Shown: one piece after another, positions 18,475 through 28,469 of the stretch
Position numbering within the stretch: the first letter of the stretch is position 1
Layout: every line of letters starts with the position of its first letter
From: G963662905 sp965230045
GTDB lineage: Bacteria; Bacteroidota; Bacteroidia; Bacteroidales; WRLA01
Assembly (NCBI GenBank): GCA_965230045.1
Contig: OZ245940.1
Coordinates: 806,001-870,000 of the forward strand
DNA length: 64,000 nucleotides
Direction of reading: 5' to 3'
Notes under the pieces: model-generated
Seen by the model: the letters and a program-made list of their open reading frames with translations, nothing else
Databases searched by the model: none
Told to the model about the DNA's origin: nothing
Position numbers and translations under genes: made by a program

Positions 18475-18921
18475 TTACTGTTTAATAATTTTCCACTCCC
18501 GCTGTAAAGCTCCCGATTTAATGCGCAACAGGTAAATGCCTGCAGGTTCATTACTCAGGTCGATCTGCTGGCGGTTTTCTGTGGCTTCTGCACGCATAAG
18601 CAGGCTGCCACCTAAGGTATAGACTTCGTATTCCGGGAGCGCATCCATGGCAAAACCCCGGCTTTCCAATATAAGCAAGCCTTGTGTAGGGTTTGGATAG
18701 ATGTTAACGGTAGCCTCTCCAAGCGTTTCCAGCAGAGGTTTCGGAGGCTCAGGCTCCCCTTGCAGGCTGTCGTTGAAATTGGCAGTGGTCTGCAGATCCT
18801 TGCCCATATTAATGATACGGGATGTGCGGTTGCCGTTTTCGTCGTATTGGTAGGTGGTTTGGGCAAATATAAGACTTTGTGCAACAATTAGAAGAATTTG
18901 CAAGAATATAATTTTTTTCAT
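18475..18921 (-). CDS. Small T9SS-targeted protein with a single YD (RHS) repeat
   Basis: A 148-residue protein with a signal peptide ending IFAQ. Directly after cleavage is TYQYDENGNRTSRIINMG, one RHS-type YD repeat. A short linker rich in Pro and Glu follows. The last 75 residues are a type A T9SS sorting domain (VNIYPNPTQGLLILES ... GIYLLRIKSGALQREWKIIK). It should be exported to the surface. It starts 6 bases after the small exported gene downstream of the large RHS gene, so it belongs to that operon. A plausible role is as surface-anchored partner of the RHS protein, which has no sorting domain of its own, but this is inference. Confidence 0.8.
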   Translation of the reverse strand: MKKIIFLQILLIVAQSLIFAQTTYQYDENGNRTSRIINMGKDLQTTANFNDSLQGEPEPPKPLLETLGEATVNIYPNPTQGLLILESRGFAMDALPEYEVYTLGGSLLMRAEATENRQQIDLSNEPAGIYLLRIKSGALQREWKIIKQ

Positions 18922-18927
18922 GATTTT

Positions 18928-19626
18928 TTAACGGTTAAATTTTTGGTTATTCAGTATTGGACAGCATACTAAATGATCATTTAAAGTTAGTGTTACTTCT
19001 TTACTTCCCTCAACTTGAATTTCAATTTCGCGAACACTAATAATAGATATTATGATTCTCTTTTCACTAGAAATAGTAAATGGATACTCAGAAGGAGTAT
19101 TTGACTGAATAATATAATCATTCCCACGTTTTAAAAGAAGATATCTTTGAGTTGTAAAACCAAGAGATTCAATATAAACAGAACATGATTTATTCTCAAC
19201 GGATTTGATTTGTTCTTCAGACAATATAATTTCTCCGTTATTGTCAGTAAATTCTTGGATAGTTATTGGAGGGGTATCTTCTGACCTTATTATTATTTTG
19301 GAATAGGGAATAGAGTCTCTCTTAGAATCAGTTACTTTTAGCTTGATACACTGATCATTTCTTTTAACTTCACTAATTACAGATGTTTTGGACAGTATTT
19401 CTTTGTCTTTTGATATGTAGTGCTTTTGATCATCTTCATAAATTAAGTATCCTATTCCAATAGAATATGTGTTGAATGCATCATTATTTTTTAATCTATA
19501 GTAGAATTTATCTTTATAAAGACAAATACATTCATTATTATTGTTTGTGTAAATTTGTGCATTGAATTGAGCAAATGTGAATTTACTAATAGTTAATAGA
19601 AAGAAAATACTTAGTTTGTATTTCAT
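18928..19626 (-). CDS. Small exported protein behind the RHS gene, candidate immunity protein
   Basis: Counted from the ATG at 19626, which gives MKYKLSIFFLLTISKFTFAQ, a clear signal peptide; the longer frame to 19728 lies inside the RHS gene. The protein is about 232 residues. Its middle (SIPYSKIIIRSEDTPPITIQ ... VYIESLGF) resembles a CNA-B or carboxypeptidase-regulatory beta sandwich; otherwise I recognise nothing. It starts 7 bases after the RHS stop and is AT-rich like the RHS 3' tip. That position is the usual place for an immunity gene of a polymorphic toxin, and a periplasmic immunity protein would suit a protease toxin. No sequence motif proves the role. Confidence 0.6.
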   Translation of the reverse strand: MKYKLSIFFLLTISKFTFAQFNAQIYTNNNNECICLYKDKFYYRLKNNDAFNTYSIGIGYLIYEDDQKHYISKDKEILSKTSVISEVKRNDQCIKLKVTDSKRDSIPYSKIIIRSEDTPPITIQEFTDNNGEIILSEEQIKSVENKSCSVYIESLGFTTQRYLLLKRGNDYIIQSNTPSEYPFTISSEKRIIISIISVREIEIQVEGSKEVTLTLNDHLVCCPILNNQKFNR

Positions 19627-19633
19627 GGATATA

Positions 19634-22600
19634 TTATTTTTTAAAAAATTTCCAAAAAGCAGCACCATTAATATCAAATATTTTTGAGGTTGAATATGGT
19701 GCAAGTCTAACTGGACTAGTCTCTGCAAACCATATCCTATAACTATTTCGCCATATCTTTACTTTTTGAACCATAACAGCATGACTCCCCCCTCCTTCTG
19801 GATTAAATCCCATCATAACTCTGTTCCCGTTAGCAATGGCTCTGGCAATTTTTCCAACATCTGGGGCAATTGGTTCTGCAGAAAAAACACCAGACGAATT
19901 AGCTAAAGACACTACTTTACTAGGATGCACACCGCTACCTGGTTGATTATACTTGTTAACCCAATAATCAAAGTTGTATTCACTCAATCCATACGATTCG
20001 CTGAATTCTTCAAAACAACGGAATGCGCACTCACCATTTTTTTTACCAAAATTATCTGATACAGGAGAATTAAAAACTGCAACTTCTTCAATATCTTTAC
20101 CTGTTAAAAAATTCTTATGATTTGCCCTAGCCTCCAAACCTTCAGATATACCACCATTGATACCAGCAATGGCAGCAGACCATGCTCCAACTTTAAGCCC
20201 ATTAGATAGGGCGTCACCAAATGAATCTCCTTGAACAATTCCATTGCCAAAACCAGAAATTGAGCCGGAAGTAAAACCTGCTCCTGCACCAGATATTGCC
20301 CCGTTAAAAAAACTACTTGTATAACCAACTTGTAAAATAGTATTGATACCCATGGGGCTTCCAACAAATCCGGCCCAGAATGATGCGCCTGCACTAGCTG
20401 TTTTAATTCCTACACCCACGCCTGCACCAGCTGCACCAGCTATAGCTCCTATTCCAAATTGAGCCAGACCATCTAAATTAAACTGACAGCCTCCCATCAT
20501 CCAATTCATAAACCCACCAAGTACTGCTCCGGCAATAAGATGGATAAACTCCCCACTCGGATCCGAATACTTCAAAGGATTATTCAAACAATAGGCATAG
20601 CGGTTCAAATTTTGCGGCATATCCGGAGCCTGTACATAAGGATCAGGGCTCAGGAAAGCGCCCACAAGGGGATCATAAGCCCTGCCGTTCATATTAATTA
20701 AGTCAAAAGCATCGATATGTTCATGTCCGGTATAGCCACGGCTGGTAATATAGTCGGCCGGGTCGGAGAAGAGCGGCGCCGTAAGGCTGCCATCATAGGC
20801 TTGCAGCTCGCGGCGTTCGCCCCAGGCATTAAAGCTGTAATAGAGCGCATCCTCCGTGCTTTGGGCACCATCATCCACCAAAGCGTATATAGTCCCCAGG
20901 TAATCGGTAAGCACATACTTCATTTCATCGCGGCCGTCATCATCACTGATGTGCATTGCCACCAGCCCGTCGGGCGAAGAAATGTAGGAAAGGTAATGGG
21001 TTTCGCTGCCCCTTTGTATGCGTTCTACCATACCGCCAAAGATATAGGTTTTTTCTACGAGTAATGTATTGTTCTTATAAATACATTGTTTGGTTCTTTG
21101 GTTATCAATACCATAATCTAATTTGATCTCATCAACACTGCCTTGGCTGTAATTAAGCGCCTCTATTTGTTCTATCTTATCGAATCCGGTATATGAAATA
21201 TTATAGCTACAGGGACTGACCACATTATCAGTTGCCGTAACGGCATAGGGGCCGGCATTGCCGCTTTGGTCATATGTATATGAGCCGAGTCCTGTTTTTG
21301 AAGTTATGTTCCCTTTATTGTCAAAAGACAGTGTCATGTCATTGGCATTTATATTGGAATTGATGTTCCAAAGCCGATTTAAATCATCATATGAATAGTC
21401 TTCATAATAGTAGTTTTGGGTATTTTGTGGAAACATAAAGTCTTTTTTCCAATCCAGGTTTTTCTCGTCCGTCCATTGGTATTCCAGATTTTGTAGGTGA
21501 TTGGTTGGATTTGAAAGCAGGGATGTTTTTATAGTTTCCGGCAGGTGACTGCCATCATAAGTAAAATCAGTTTTAAGTTGGTTGCCCAACTTATAGGATT
21601 TTGTTTGCCCCATGGCATTCAGTTCATTGAGATGCCATATGCTTTCATAATGGTTATTGTCCATTATATCGGTATTATAGCCGTTTTTATAGGCGTAACT
21701 GATATTCAGGCCTGTTGGATAGGAGCAGGTTTTTAAACGTCCATAGGTGTCGTATGTATAGGATAATATATAGTCCTCGGCCCCGTTCAGGATGTTTTCT
21801 GTTTCTGTAATCACATTTCCTGTACGGTCGTACTGATAATCCAGGCTGTGCGGATCCTGACCGCTTTTGGATACATGGCTCAACATACCTAAGGTTAAAG
21901 GTTTATTCTCCACATCATCATAAGTATATGTCCATTCGGTAATTCTGTTTTGATCATCTACAAGTTTTTTATAGACAGTACGGCCAAGATCGTCATATTC
22001 GTAGGTGGTAAGCTGTCCTTTTTGATCGGTATTGGTCAGCATTTCTCCAAATGGGTTATATGTACTGGTGACCGTACCCAGGCTGGGGTCATCCATGGTA
22101 AGCCGGTTGCCATAAATATCATAGGTAAACGACATTTTTGTATTGGTTTCATCGCTTACAAGAAACGTCTCTTTGACTTTTCCGTCACTGTAGTGTGCAT
22201 ATTCCACGGTATTGTCGTCATTATCGGTACTTTGGTAATCCCATCCGGCTGCATTTACTTCTTTGGTATGGCTTTGCCCGGCATGGGTTACTGTAGTTGT
22301 CCGTGCGTCGTATTCATAAGCCGTTGTCGTACCGTCCGCATGGGTGATGGTCACGGGCCTGTCAAGATCATCGTAAACATATAAAGTGTAATTTCCTTCG
22401 GAAGTAGTGGAATAATAGGGTTCGTAATCATACTCAAGCCTGCCCCTGTCATCGTATTTGTAGTCATGAAATATCCAGGTATTATCTTCCAAGCCATGAT
22501 ATACCTCGCGCAGCTTTTTTCCAAACTCATCATAGAACACATATTCTTCAGGATTTCCTGAACTTTTGCTCCAACTGTAATACAGGCTGGAACCATCTGC

Positions 22601-25600
22601 CGGGGCAAATTCATGATCATTGGTCCATCTTAGAACTGAGGAATTACTTTTAAAAACTTCTTTGATGACTCCCTGCTTCAAAAAATAATTTTCAGATTCA
22701 AATTGATTTCCAAAATCATCATAGCTGTATTCAGTAATCAAACCATTACAGTCAATTTCCATTATAATGAGCCCTCGGGCTTCATCAAACTCATAGTAAT
22801 TATTATATGTATTCCCATCAATGACCCTGTATTTTCTTGTCAAAAACCGTCTGTCATATTGTGGGCTGTAATCAAACCATTCCACTCTGTCTTCCAGGTC
22901 AGAGTAATTGGGCGTTGATACCGTTTTTTTAGTGATATTGCCATAAATATCGTATTCATAGTTTGTATTGATCTCAAATTCATTTGAGTTTCCTTCACTC
23001 GGTTCATTGATTTTGACTCTTAAGGCCCTGTAATTACCTGCACTTGGATCGTTATAATATTCAAATGCGGTAACTCGTTCAATATCACTTTGCCCATCTG
23101 CTTTCCAGGTGCTTGTGATACTCGTAGGCTGGCCTATAATCCATGCCGGACTGTTGCCTGATGCAAGTATTGGATTTTCATATGTGAAATCTTTTCTCTG
23201 TATAAACTTGAAGTTTTCTATATTGAATGAGGCGTTTGCATCCCGGTCATCCTGGGCACTAATTGTATATGAAGGGGCACCATAAATCAGCCCATCGGTA
23301 TCAAATCCCATTTCGTTGCGAGTAGTGGCTATCCGGTCACCATCCCAATCCCATTTTTTTGCATGTGTTTTTTTGTTGTACATGAAAAAACGTTTGGTAT
23401 CTCCGTTATAAACATGGAATTCGGGTGTATAGCCGGAATAACTGAGATAATGGGTTCCGCCCCGGAGCATTTGTATGGATTCTTTGGGGTAATTTAATAT
23501 TATTCCTGATGAGCCGCAATCAAGGGAGAATATTGTTTTTGACTCTATATTGGTGGCAACATCATATACGGTTTGCTTTTGGTAGCCTAAGATGCCTTTG
23601 CCCAAAAGGTGTGCCTGTAGTCCTTTGTATTGATACCTCTTTTCGGAAACGCCCCCATTGGGCATATCGCTAAACACATTGCTTACAACCCATATAGAAG
23701 GGGTTACTGTCCTAAATGGGTAACTTTGTACTTGTCCTTTAGAGTATAAGGGATAATTGCCCCCAGTTCCATTAGCTAAAGACGCATAATTAATATTTAA
23801 CTCGGTGCCTAAAGAGTTTGTGATCTTTACAAGCTTATGTCTAAGGTCATTTGGCCGTATATGCCAGAGCTCCATATTTGAGCTTGGTGCCAATTGAGAC
23901 CTAAAATAAATATCGTTCCTGCCGTCACCATCAAAGTCCATTATAGTAAAAGACATATCAGAAAAGTTACATACCTCAAAGTCTTCAGGAGATAGATAGT
24001 GCTGAATGGATCCAAATCCATATCCCCTAGATATGTATATATTAATATTGTATTCATCATGCTGCCCATAGACATCCAAGTCTTCTCCTTCCATAATATC
24101 AGATAGTCCATCCCCGTTAAAGTCTGCTGAATAATATGGATAAAAATACTCTTTACTTAATCCATCTATTGTTGGAATATCCGTATTAATCGGACAATAA
24201 CCTTGTACCCATTCATTGCCATTACTATAGTTGAGGCTCCAGCTATTGCTGTTTTTATTCCATGTTATTACATCAATATTCCCATCACCATTATAATCTC
24301 CCCAGACTATTTTTTTGTGATCAGTTGTGTTCGGAGTAGTGGCATCTTCAAAAATTAGCCCCTCCTTGACATCATAGACTTTAAAGTTTTCTTCTCCCAC
24401 ATACAGCATATCTTCGGTTCCTGAAGCATTGAAATCTGCAAAAAACACCTGATCTGTTGGTTTTAATGCATCTGACTTGATCCTCTCGCACTGCAAGGTG
24501 ACATCTATTGTTGAATTTGTAAGGACATTTAAATCATATGTTCTGATCCTTGTTAAATATGGATCCGGCAAGTTTGTGTGCGGGAATTCATCAACGATAA
24601 CCACTTCATCAAGCCCATCTCCATCTGTATCTGCCAGAAACGGCCTGACATCATAGTCTAAATCCTCATTATCAATTAAATTGATATATTGATTAAAAGT
24701 ATGAAAAACCAAGTAATTACTACCGTTAGAGACAAGCATTGTTAACCTTATATAGTCATCATGTTTAAAGCATCTCATAACGTCATCATATCCATCGCCA
24801 TTAATATCCCCAATCTCCATTTTCATGAAATATTCACCTCCTGGCAGATTTTCGCTTTGCACTAATTCAAAATTATTCCCATTATAACGATACCATTTCC
24901 ATTTTTCAGCAACAGCCTTTCCCGAGTTGTCTTCATAATATCCATAAACCCTAAAGATGTCAGTTTTCCCAGTACCGTTAAAGTCTCCATAAAAGTCTCT
25001 CAAACGGTGGCAGCTGTTTCCACCAACAATAACATTAAATGGCACTTGAACTGTGTTCATATCGAAATTAACAGCTTCATCACCTCTTTGAAAAACAGTT
25101 TTGTTCAATTTGCAACCTTCAGCCTGTCCAATCATTTGAACAGATGCAATGTGTTTAAACTCATCCCCGGAATAGTTAATGTCATATGTTTTAATTCGTG
25201 TTCTTGTTCCGGCATCTGTTTGGTGGTAAACTTTGATATCTTTAAGCAGGAAATCCATAGTTATTGATGATCCTGAAATATACTTAACAGATTCATCCAG
25301 ACGAACTCCATTATCTTCATAATAGAACTCAACAACATAAAATGGATTATTACTAATAGTATTAGTTCCTAAATCCATTTTACCTGTATATTTTATACCA
25401 GATATCCTTATGTTCGTGCTAACCAGATCATATTCAAACTCCATATAATTTCCCCAGCGGTCACTGATCTTATTGACCATCCAGGTGAGCACAGCATCAT
25501 CTGTACGCCCGGAGGCCTGCATTGCCGAGTTTCCTGTCCGGCCGTATTCAATTTTTTTGCCATCTTTAGTCCAGGCAATAAAATATTGAGGGCCGTTTTT

Positions 25601-26299
25601 GCCACTCTCACCGTATGAAATAATGCGTGTAAAAGATTCCTGTTCGGTACGGTATTCTGTTGTTTCATCACTTCCATAGGTATCGTTTACAGGATCCAAT
25701 AATACCAGCCTTTGCCCGTCCAGCATAAAGCGGTCTTGTTCATCAAAATCGACGGGGTCCGGTCTCCAATCCTCATCTTCTGTCGGATTGTCGTTATAGT
25801 AGTTTGTGCCTGTGCGGCTAATGGACGAAAGCCCGCCAATAGACCAACCAATGCCCAGAGGCCCATTGCCTGCCATGCTGTTGTAGTTGAGGCTGATGTT
25901 GGGCGTAATCCCCGCCCTTCCGGCAGGCACTTCAATCGGAATAGTATAAGTGGCCGCGCCAATCCCCGAAACATTAAAGCTCCCGGGCAGGCTTCCGACC
26001 ATTCCGTCGTTGCCCACAACACCTCCCGGCCCTCCGGGTTCTTCATCAGGTGGCACAATGAGGAAAGGGTCAATTTCTGCATGAAAACTTTCTGACGCAC
26101 TGATTGTGGAATAAGAGAATCCTGACGGAGGTTCTGGAAAACATCTTATGTGTTCAGAAGCGATATAATGCAGGTCTCCATTTTCTGCTTCGTTTAGGTC
26201 ATGGCTATTGGCTTTAAAAACCATTGGGTTTTGAGCTACTGCCCATATTGGGAGTAAGCATATAGCCAAACATCCTAAAATGTATCTGTATGTATTCAT
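19634..26299 (-). CDS. Giant SpvB/FG-GAP/RHS-repeat protein with papain-like C-terminal domain
   Basis: A 2221-residue protein with a signal peptide ending IWAVAQ. At about 90-380 it has an SpvB-like domain (ISLNYNSMAGNGPLGIGWSI). At about 430-800 come seven FG-GAP/VCBS calcium-binding motifs of the type DxNGDG (DINGDGYDD, DTDGDGLDE, DYNGDGNID, DFNGDGLSD, DFDGDGRND). YD repeats run at about 1130-1880. The RHS core end near 1890-1915 reads NLNRYAYCLNNPLKYSDPSG. After it comes a Gly/Ala-rich, weakly hydrophobic stretch and then, at about 2085-2221, a domain with NGECAFRCFEEF (candidate catalytic Cys) and GGSHAVMV (candidate His), the pattern of papain/C39-like peptidases. RHS shells encapsulate toxic tips, so this is probably a contact or secreted protease effector. 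The tip is more AT-rich than the shell. Confidence 0.85.
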   Translation of the reverse strand: MNTYRYILGCLAICLLPIWAVAQNPMVFKANSHDLNEAENGDLHYIASEHIRCFPEPPSGFSYSTISASESFHAEIDPFLIVPPDEEPGGPGGVVGNDGMVGSLPGSFNVSGIGAATYTIPIEVPAGRAGITPNISLNYNSMAGNGPLGIGWSIGGLSSISRTGTNYYNDNPTEDEDWRPDPVDFDEQDRFMLDGQRLVLLDPVNDTYGSDETTEYRTEQESFTRIISYGESGKNGPQYFIAWTKDGKKIEYGRTGNSAMQASGRTDDAVLTWMVNKISDRWGNYMEFEYDLVSTNIRISGIKYTGKMDLGTNTISNNPFYVVEFYYEDNGVRLDESVKYISGSSITMDFLLKDIKVYHQTDAGTRTRIKTYDINYSGDEFKHIASVQMIGQAEGCKLNKTVFQRGDEAVNFDMNTVQVPFNVIVGGNSCHRLRDFYGDFNGTGKTDIFRVYGYYEDNSGKAVAEKWKWYRYNGNNFELVQSENLPGGEYFMKMEIGDINGDGYDDVMRCFKHDDYIRLTMLVSNGSNYLVFHTFNQYINLIDNEDLDYDVRPFLADTDGDGLDEVVIVDEFPHTNLPDPYLTRIRTYDLNVLTNSTIDVTLQCERIKSDALKPTDQVFFADFNASGTEDMLYVGEENFKVYDVKEGLIFEDATTPNTTDHKKIVWGDYNGDGNIDVITWNKNSNSWSLNYSNGNEWVQGYCPINTDIPTIDGLSKEYFYPYYSADFNGDGLSDIMEGEDLDVYGQHDEYNINIYISRGYGFGSIQHYLSPEDFEVCNFSDMSFTIMDFDGDGRNDIYFRSQLAPSSNMELWHIRPNDLRHKLVKITNSLGTELNINYASLANGTGGNYPLYSKGQVQSYPFRTVTPSIWVVSNVFSDMPNGGVSEKRYQYKGLQAHLLGKGILGYQKQTVYDVATNIESKTIFSLDCGSSGIILNYPKESIQMLRGGTHYLSYSGYTPEFHVYNGDTKRFFMYNKKTHAKKWDWDGDRIATTRNEMGFDTDGLIYGAPSYTISAQDDRDANASFNIENFKFIQRKDFTYENPILASGNSPAWIIGQPTSITSTWKADGQSDIERVTAFEYYNDPSAGNYRALRVKINEPSEGNSNEFEINTNYEYDIYGNITKKTVSTPNYSDLEDRVEWFDYSPQYDRRFLTRKYRVIDGNTYNNYYEFDEARGLIIMEIDCNGLITEYSYDDFGNQFESENYFLKQGVIKEVFKSNSSVLRWTNDHEFAPADGSSLYYSWSKSSGNPEEYVFYDEFGKKLREVYHGLEDNTWIFHDYKYDDRGRLEYDYEPYYSTTSEGNYTLYVYDDLDRPVTITHADGTTTAYEYDARTTTVTHAGQSHTKEVNAAGWDYQSTDNDDNTVEYAHYSDGKVKETFLVSDETNTKMSFTYDIYGNRLTMDDPSLGTVTSTYNPFGEMLTNTDQKGQLTTYEYDDLGRTVYKKLVDDQNRITEWTYTYDDVENKPLTLGMLSHVSKSGQDPHSLDYQYDRTGNVITETENILNGAEDYILSYTYDTYGRLKTCSYPTGLNISYAYKNGYNTDIMDNNHYESIWHLNELNAMGQTKSYKLGNQLKTDFTYDGSHLPETIKTSLLSNPTNHLQNLEYQWTDEKNLDWKKDFMFPQNTQNYYYEDYSYDDLNRLWNINSNINANDMTLSFDNKGNITSKTGLGSYTYDQSGNAGPYAVTATDNVVSPCSYNISYTGFDKIEQIEALNYSQGSVDEIKLDYGIDNQRTKQCIYKNNTLLVEKTYIFGGMVERIQRGSETHYLSYISSPDGLVAMHISDDDGRDEMKYVLTDYLGTIYALVDDGAQSTEDALYYSFNAWGERRELQAYDGSLTAPLFSDPADYITSRGYTGHEHIDAFDLINMNGRAYDPLVGAFLSPDPYVQAPDMPQNLNRYAYCLNNPLKYSDPSGEFIHLIAGAVLGGFMNWMMGGCQFNLDGLAQFGIGAIAGAAGAGVGVGIKTASAGASFWAGFVGSPMGINTILQVGYTSSFFNGAISGAGAGFTSGSISGFGNGIVQGDSFGDALSNGLKVGAWSAAIAGINGGISEGLEARANHKNFLTGKDIEEVAVFNSPVSDNFGKKNGECAFRCFEEFSESYGLSEYNFDYWVNKYNQPGSGVHPSKVVSLANSSGVFSAEPIAPDVGKIARAIANGNRVMMGFNPEGGGSHAVMVQKVKIWRNSYRIWFAETSPVRLAPYSTSKIFDINGAAFWKFFKK

Positions 26300-26326
26300 A
26301 GGTACTGCTGCTAGATGAATGGTATA

Positions 26327-28249
26327 TTACTTATTGTTTTTCAGCTCTTTGAGTTCCTGTACAAGGGATTCGATCTTCTTGTCCTGTTCAATAACATAAA
26401 GCGTCAGCTCTTCAATTTTTTGGAGGAGCTTGGCATCCATTTGCCCCATGTTTATACCTTCTTCTGCAACCTGTTCTGCCGATGGGATTTCAGGTAGGTG
26501 GCCGTTATTAATAATAAATTCCTCTACTTCTGATAATGGACGTAGCCTGTAATTATCTTCAAAAACAAAATCGCTCCATTGGTCTGGAATTTTTACCCAA
26601 ATCTCAGATGACATAATTCCTCCATTTACATATAATGTGTATTGGTTCCAGTCTTCTTTAAATTTAGCATAATGGTCAGTAGGATCTAACCCAATCCCTA
26701 TGGCTCCGTCATTCTTAATCAATATTGATTCGGATGAAGTAAGGGTGCCGTCAGATTTAACAGTGGTTAAGCGGTTCATTCCAGTTAAACTTGTGTTTTC
26801 AAGGTTTAAGACTCGTAATTCGCCATTATTACGAATTAAAAGGTTTTCTTGTGCTGCGTCACCAAAAGCTGTGGAAGCATCTCCGCTTTCAGCAGAACCG
26901 AAACTTATAGCACCATCAGTTTTAAATTTTATCCAGCATGCTTCGTCTGTAACAATTCTTTTTGATATTAGAGCATCCTCGTCCCAATCCCAGTTATAGC
27001 CAATAAGCTTGTTTCCTCCATCATGGAATGTCCACCTATCACCAATCTGAAAGCGTTCTTTTGGTTCTGAAGTTTGAATACCGACATAGCCCTCTTTGTC
27101 TTCCAAAAATAATGCGTAATTAAGAGTGTTATCTGTGTTATCTCCGGATTTCCCAGTGCCCCCAATACCTTGGTGTGGTCGCCAGAAGTTTAATCCGCCA
27201 TTATGGTATTCAATCCCCCATTTGCCCCAGGTGGCTTCTGGATCCATAGGGTCGTCAGTGAAAAGCAAGGATCCATTATTGCTGCTTACCATTATATTTC
27301 CATCAACACTTAGCTGGTGTTGGGGTCTTGTTGTATTAATCCCGACGTTTCCGGCCTGGCCATCAATATAAAACCTATGGCGCGTTGGTATAACTTGCGG
27401 TGGTTCTTCTTCGCCTTCTCCTCTCTGGGAATTATCAGTTCCTGGCTGAAAAATAGTTAAGCCACCGCCTACATTTGCTTGAATGCCCCAATCCGAAAGA
27501 ATTGACCCAGGATCTAATGCAAAAAGAACTGAGTTTGTCTCTCCGGAAATCCTCATGTCTCCAGAAATATCTAGGGTAGCCAAAGGGTTTTTATTTGCAA
27601 TACCAACATTACCTACTCTATTTATATCCGCATTGCCTTTTACATAAATAGCTGGTGTTCTGCTCCCCGCAGCAAAAGCCAGACTATACGATTCAAATGT
27701 TTCAGTACCAAAACCCAGGGCGATAGAATGATGGGCAGAGGAGCTTGTCTGAAGTCCAAGACCCAATGCTGCGCTGTTTTCGCCATTGAGTATATTACCC
27801 TTTCCCAGAGCCAAGGTCATTTCAGCATTTGTAGTATTTTGATGTCCTAGTGAAATATTATATCCACTGTTTCCGCCGGTATTGTTCCCGAACCCTATGG
27901 CGATTGCATTTTCCGAGTTGCTATTAATTGTATTTTCAGATCCAAAAATAAACGCTTTTGACGAACCATCATAAATAAAATTATGATATCCAAATATATG
28001 GCTATGATCAGCGGATGTGCTTATTTCACTTCTTGCACCAATAATGCTGGCATCAAAAGAATAGCTTTCAGACATTGGCCCTACTACAAACGAGCTAATG
28101 CCAACAGCTTTTCCGCTATTGAAAGCGGTGCTGGTTGAATTATTGGTAATGCCGCACGTATTGTTGTTACACTGTGCATTAAGCTTTACTGCGTATCCCA
28201 TAAAGGATAAAATGGTAATCAAAACAAATTTGGTGATTAAGGATTTCAT
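26327..28249 (-). CDS. Fibre-like secreted protein with YadA-type head repeats and coiled-coil C-terminus
   Basis: A 640-residue protein with a signal peptide ending KLNAQ. Residues about 40-210 carry repeats such as NAIAIGFGN, NISLGHQN, LALGKGN, SAALGLG, SIALGFG, the left-handed roll repeats of YadA/Hep_Hag trimeric adhesins. Two or three segments follow with VGIxTxxPxxxLxVDGNIMVS, typical of tail-fibre-like proteins of Bacteroidota. The end has the conserved GHLPEIPSAEQVAEEGINMG and a coiled coil (LLQKIEELTLYVIEQDKKI). It lies 27 bases upstream of the RHS gene and is probably first in that operon. Probably a trimeric surface fibre; the binding target is unknown. Confidence 0.75.
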   Translation of the reverse strand: MKSLITKFVLITILSFMGYAVKLNAQCNNNTCGITNNSTSTAFNSGKAVGISSFVVGPMSESYSFDASIIGARSEISTSADHSHIFGYHNFIYDGSSKAFIFGSENTINSNSENAIAIGFGNNTGGNSGYNISLGHQNTTNAEMTLALGKGNILNGENSAALGLGLQTSSSAHHSIALGFGTETFESYSLAFAAGSRTPAIYVKGNADINRVGNVGIANKNPLATLDISGDMRISGETNSVLFALDPGSILSDWGIQANVGGGLTIFQPGTDNSQRGEGEEEPPQVIPTRHRFYIDGQAGNVGINTTRPQHQLSVDGNIMVSSNNGSLLFTDDPMDPEATWGKWGIEYHNGGLNFWRPHQGIGGTGKSGDNTDNTLNYALFLEDKEGYVGIQTSEPKERFQIGDRWTFHDGGNKLIGYNWDWDEDALISKRIVTDEACWIKFKTDGAISFGSAESGDASTAFGDAAQENLLIRNNGELRVLNLENTSLTGMNRLTTVKSDGTLTSSESILIKNDGAIGIGLDPTDHYAKFKEDWNQYTLYVNGGIMSSEIWVKIPDQWSDFVFEDNYRLRPLSEVEEFIINNGHLPEIPSAEQVAEEGINMGQMDAKLLQKIEELTLYVIEQDKKIESLVQELKELKNNK

Positions 28250-28469
28250 TTTTTAGAAAAGTTAATGATTCAGTTCAATTATAATTACTACTTTTGTTGC
28301 AGATCAAAATTAATGTGTTGTGTGATGTGTTTTCTCATTAATACCATAAGCCCTTAAAAGGTTACCCATTTTAAGGAAAAATTTTTAAATAAATTTTAAT
28401 TTTTGATGTAAATGGTTGATTGTACGGACTTTTACTAAATTGAAATATTTATTTTTATAAAACACATTA

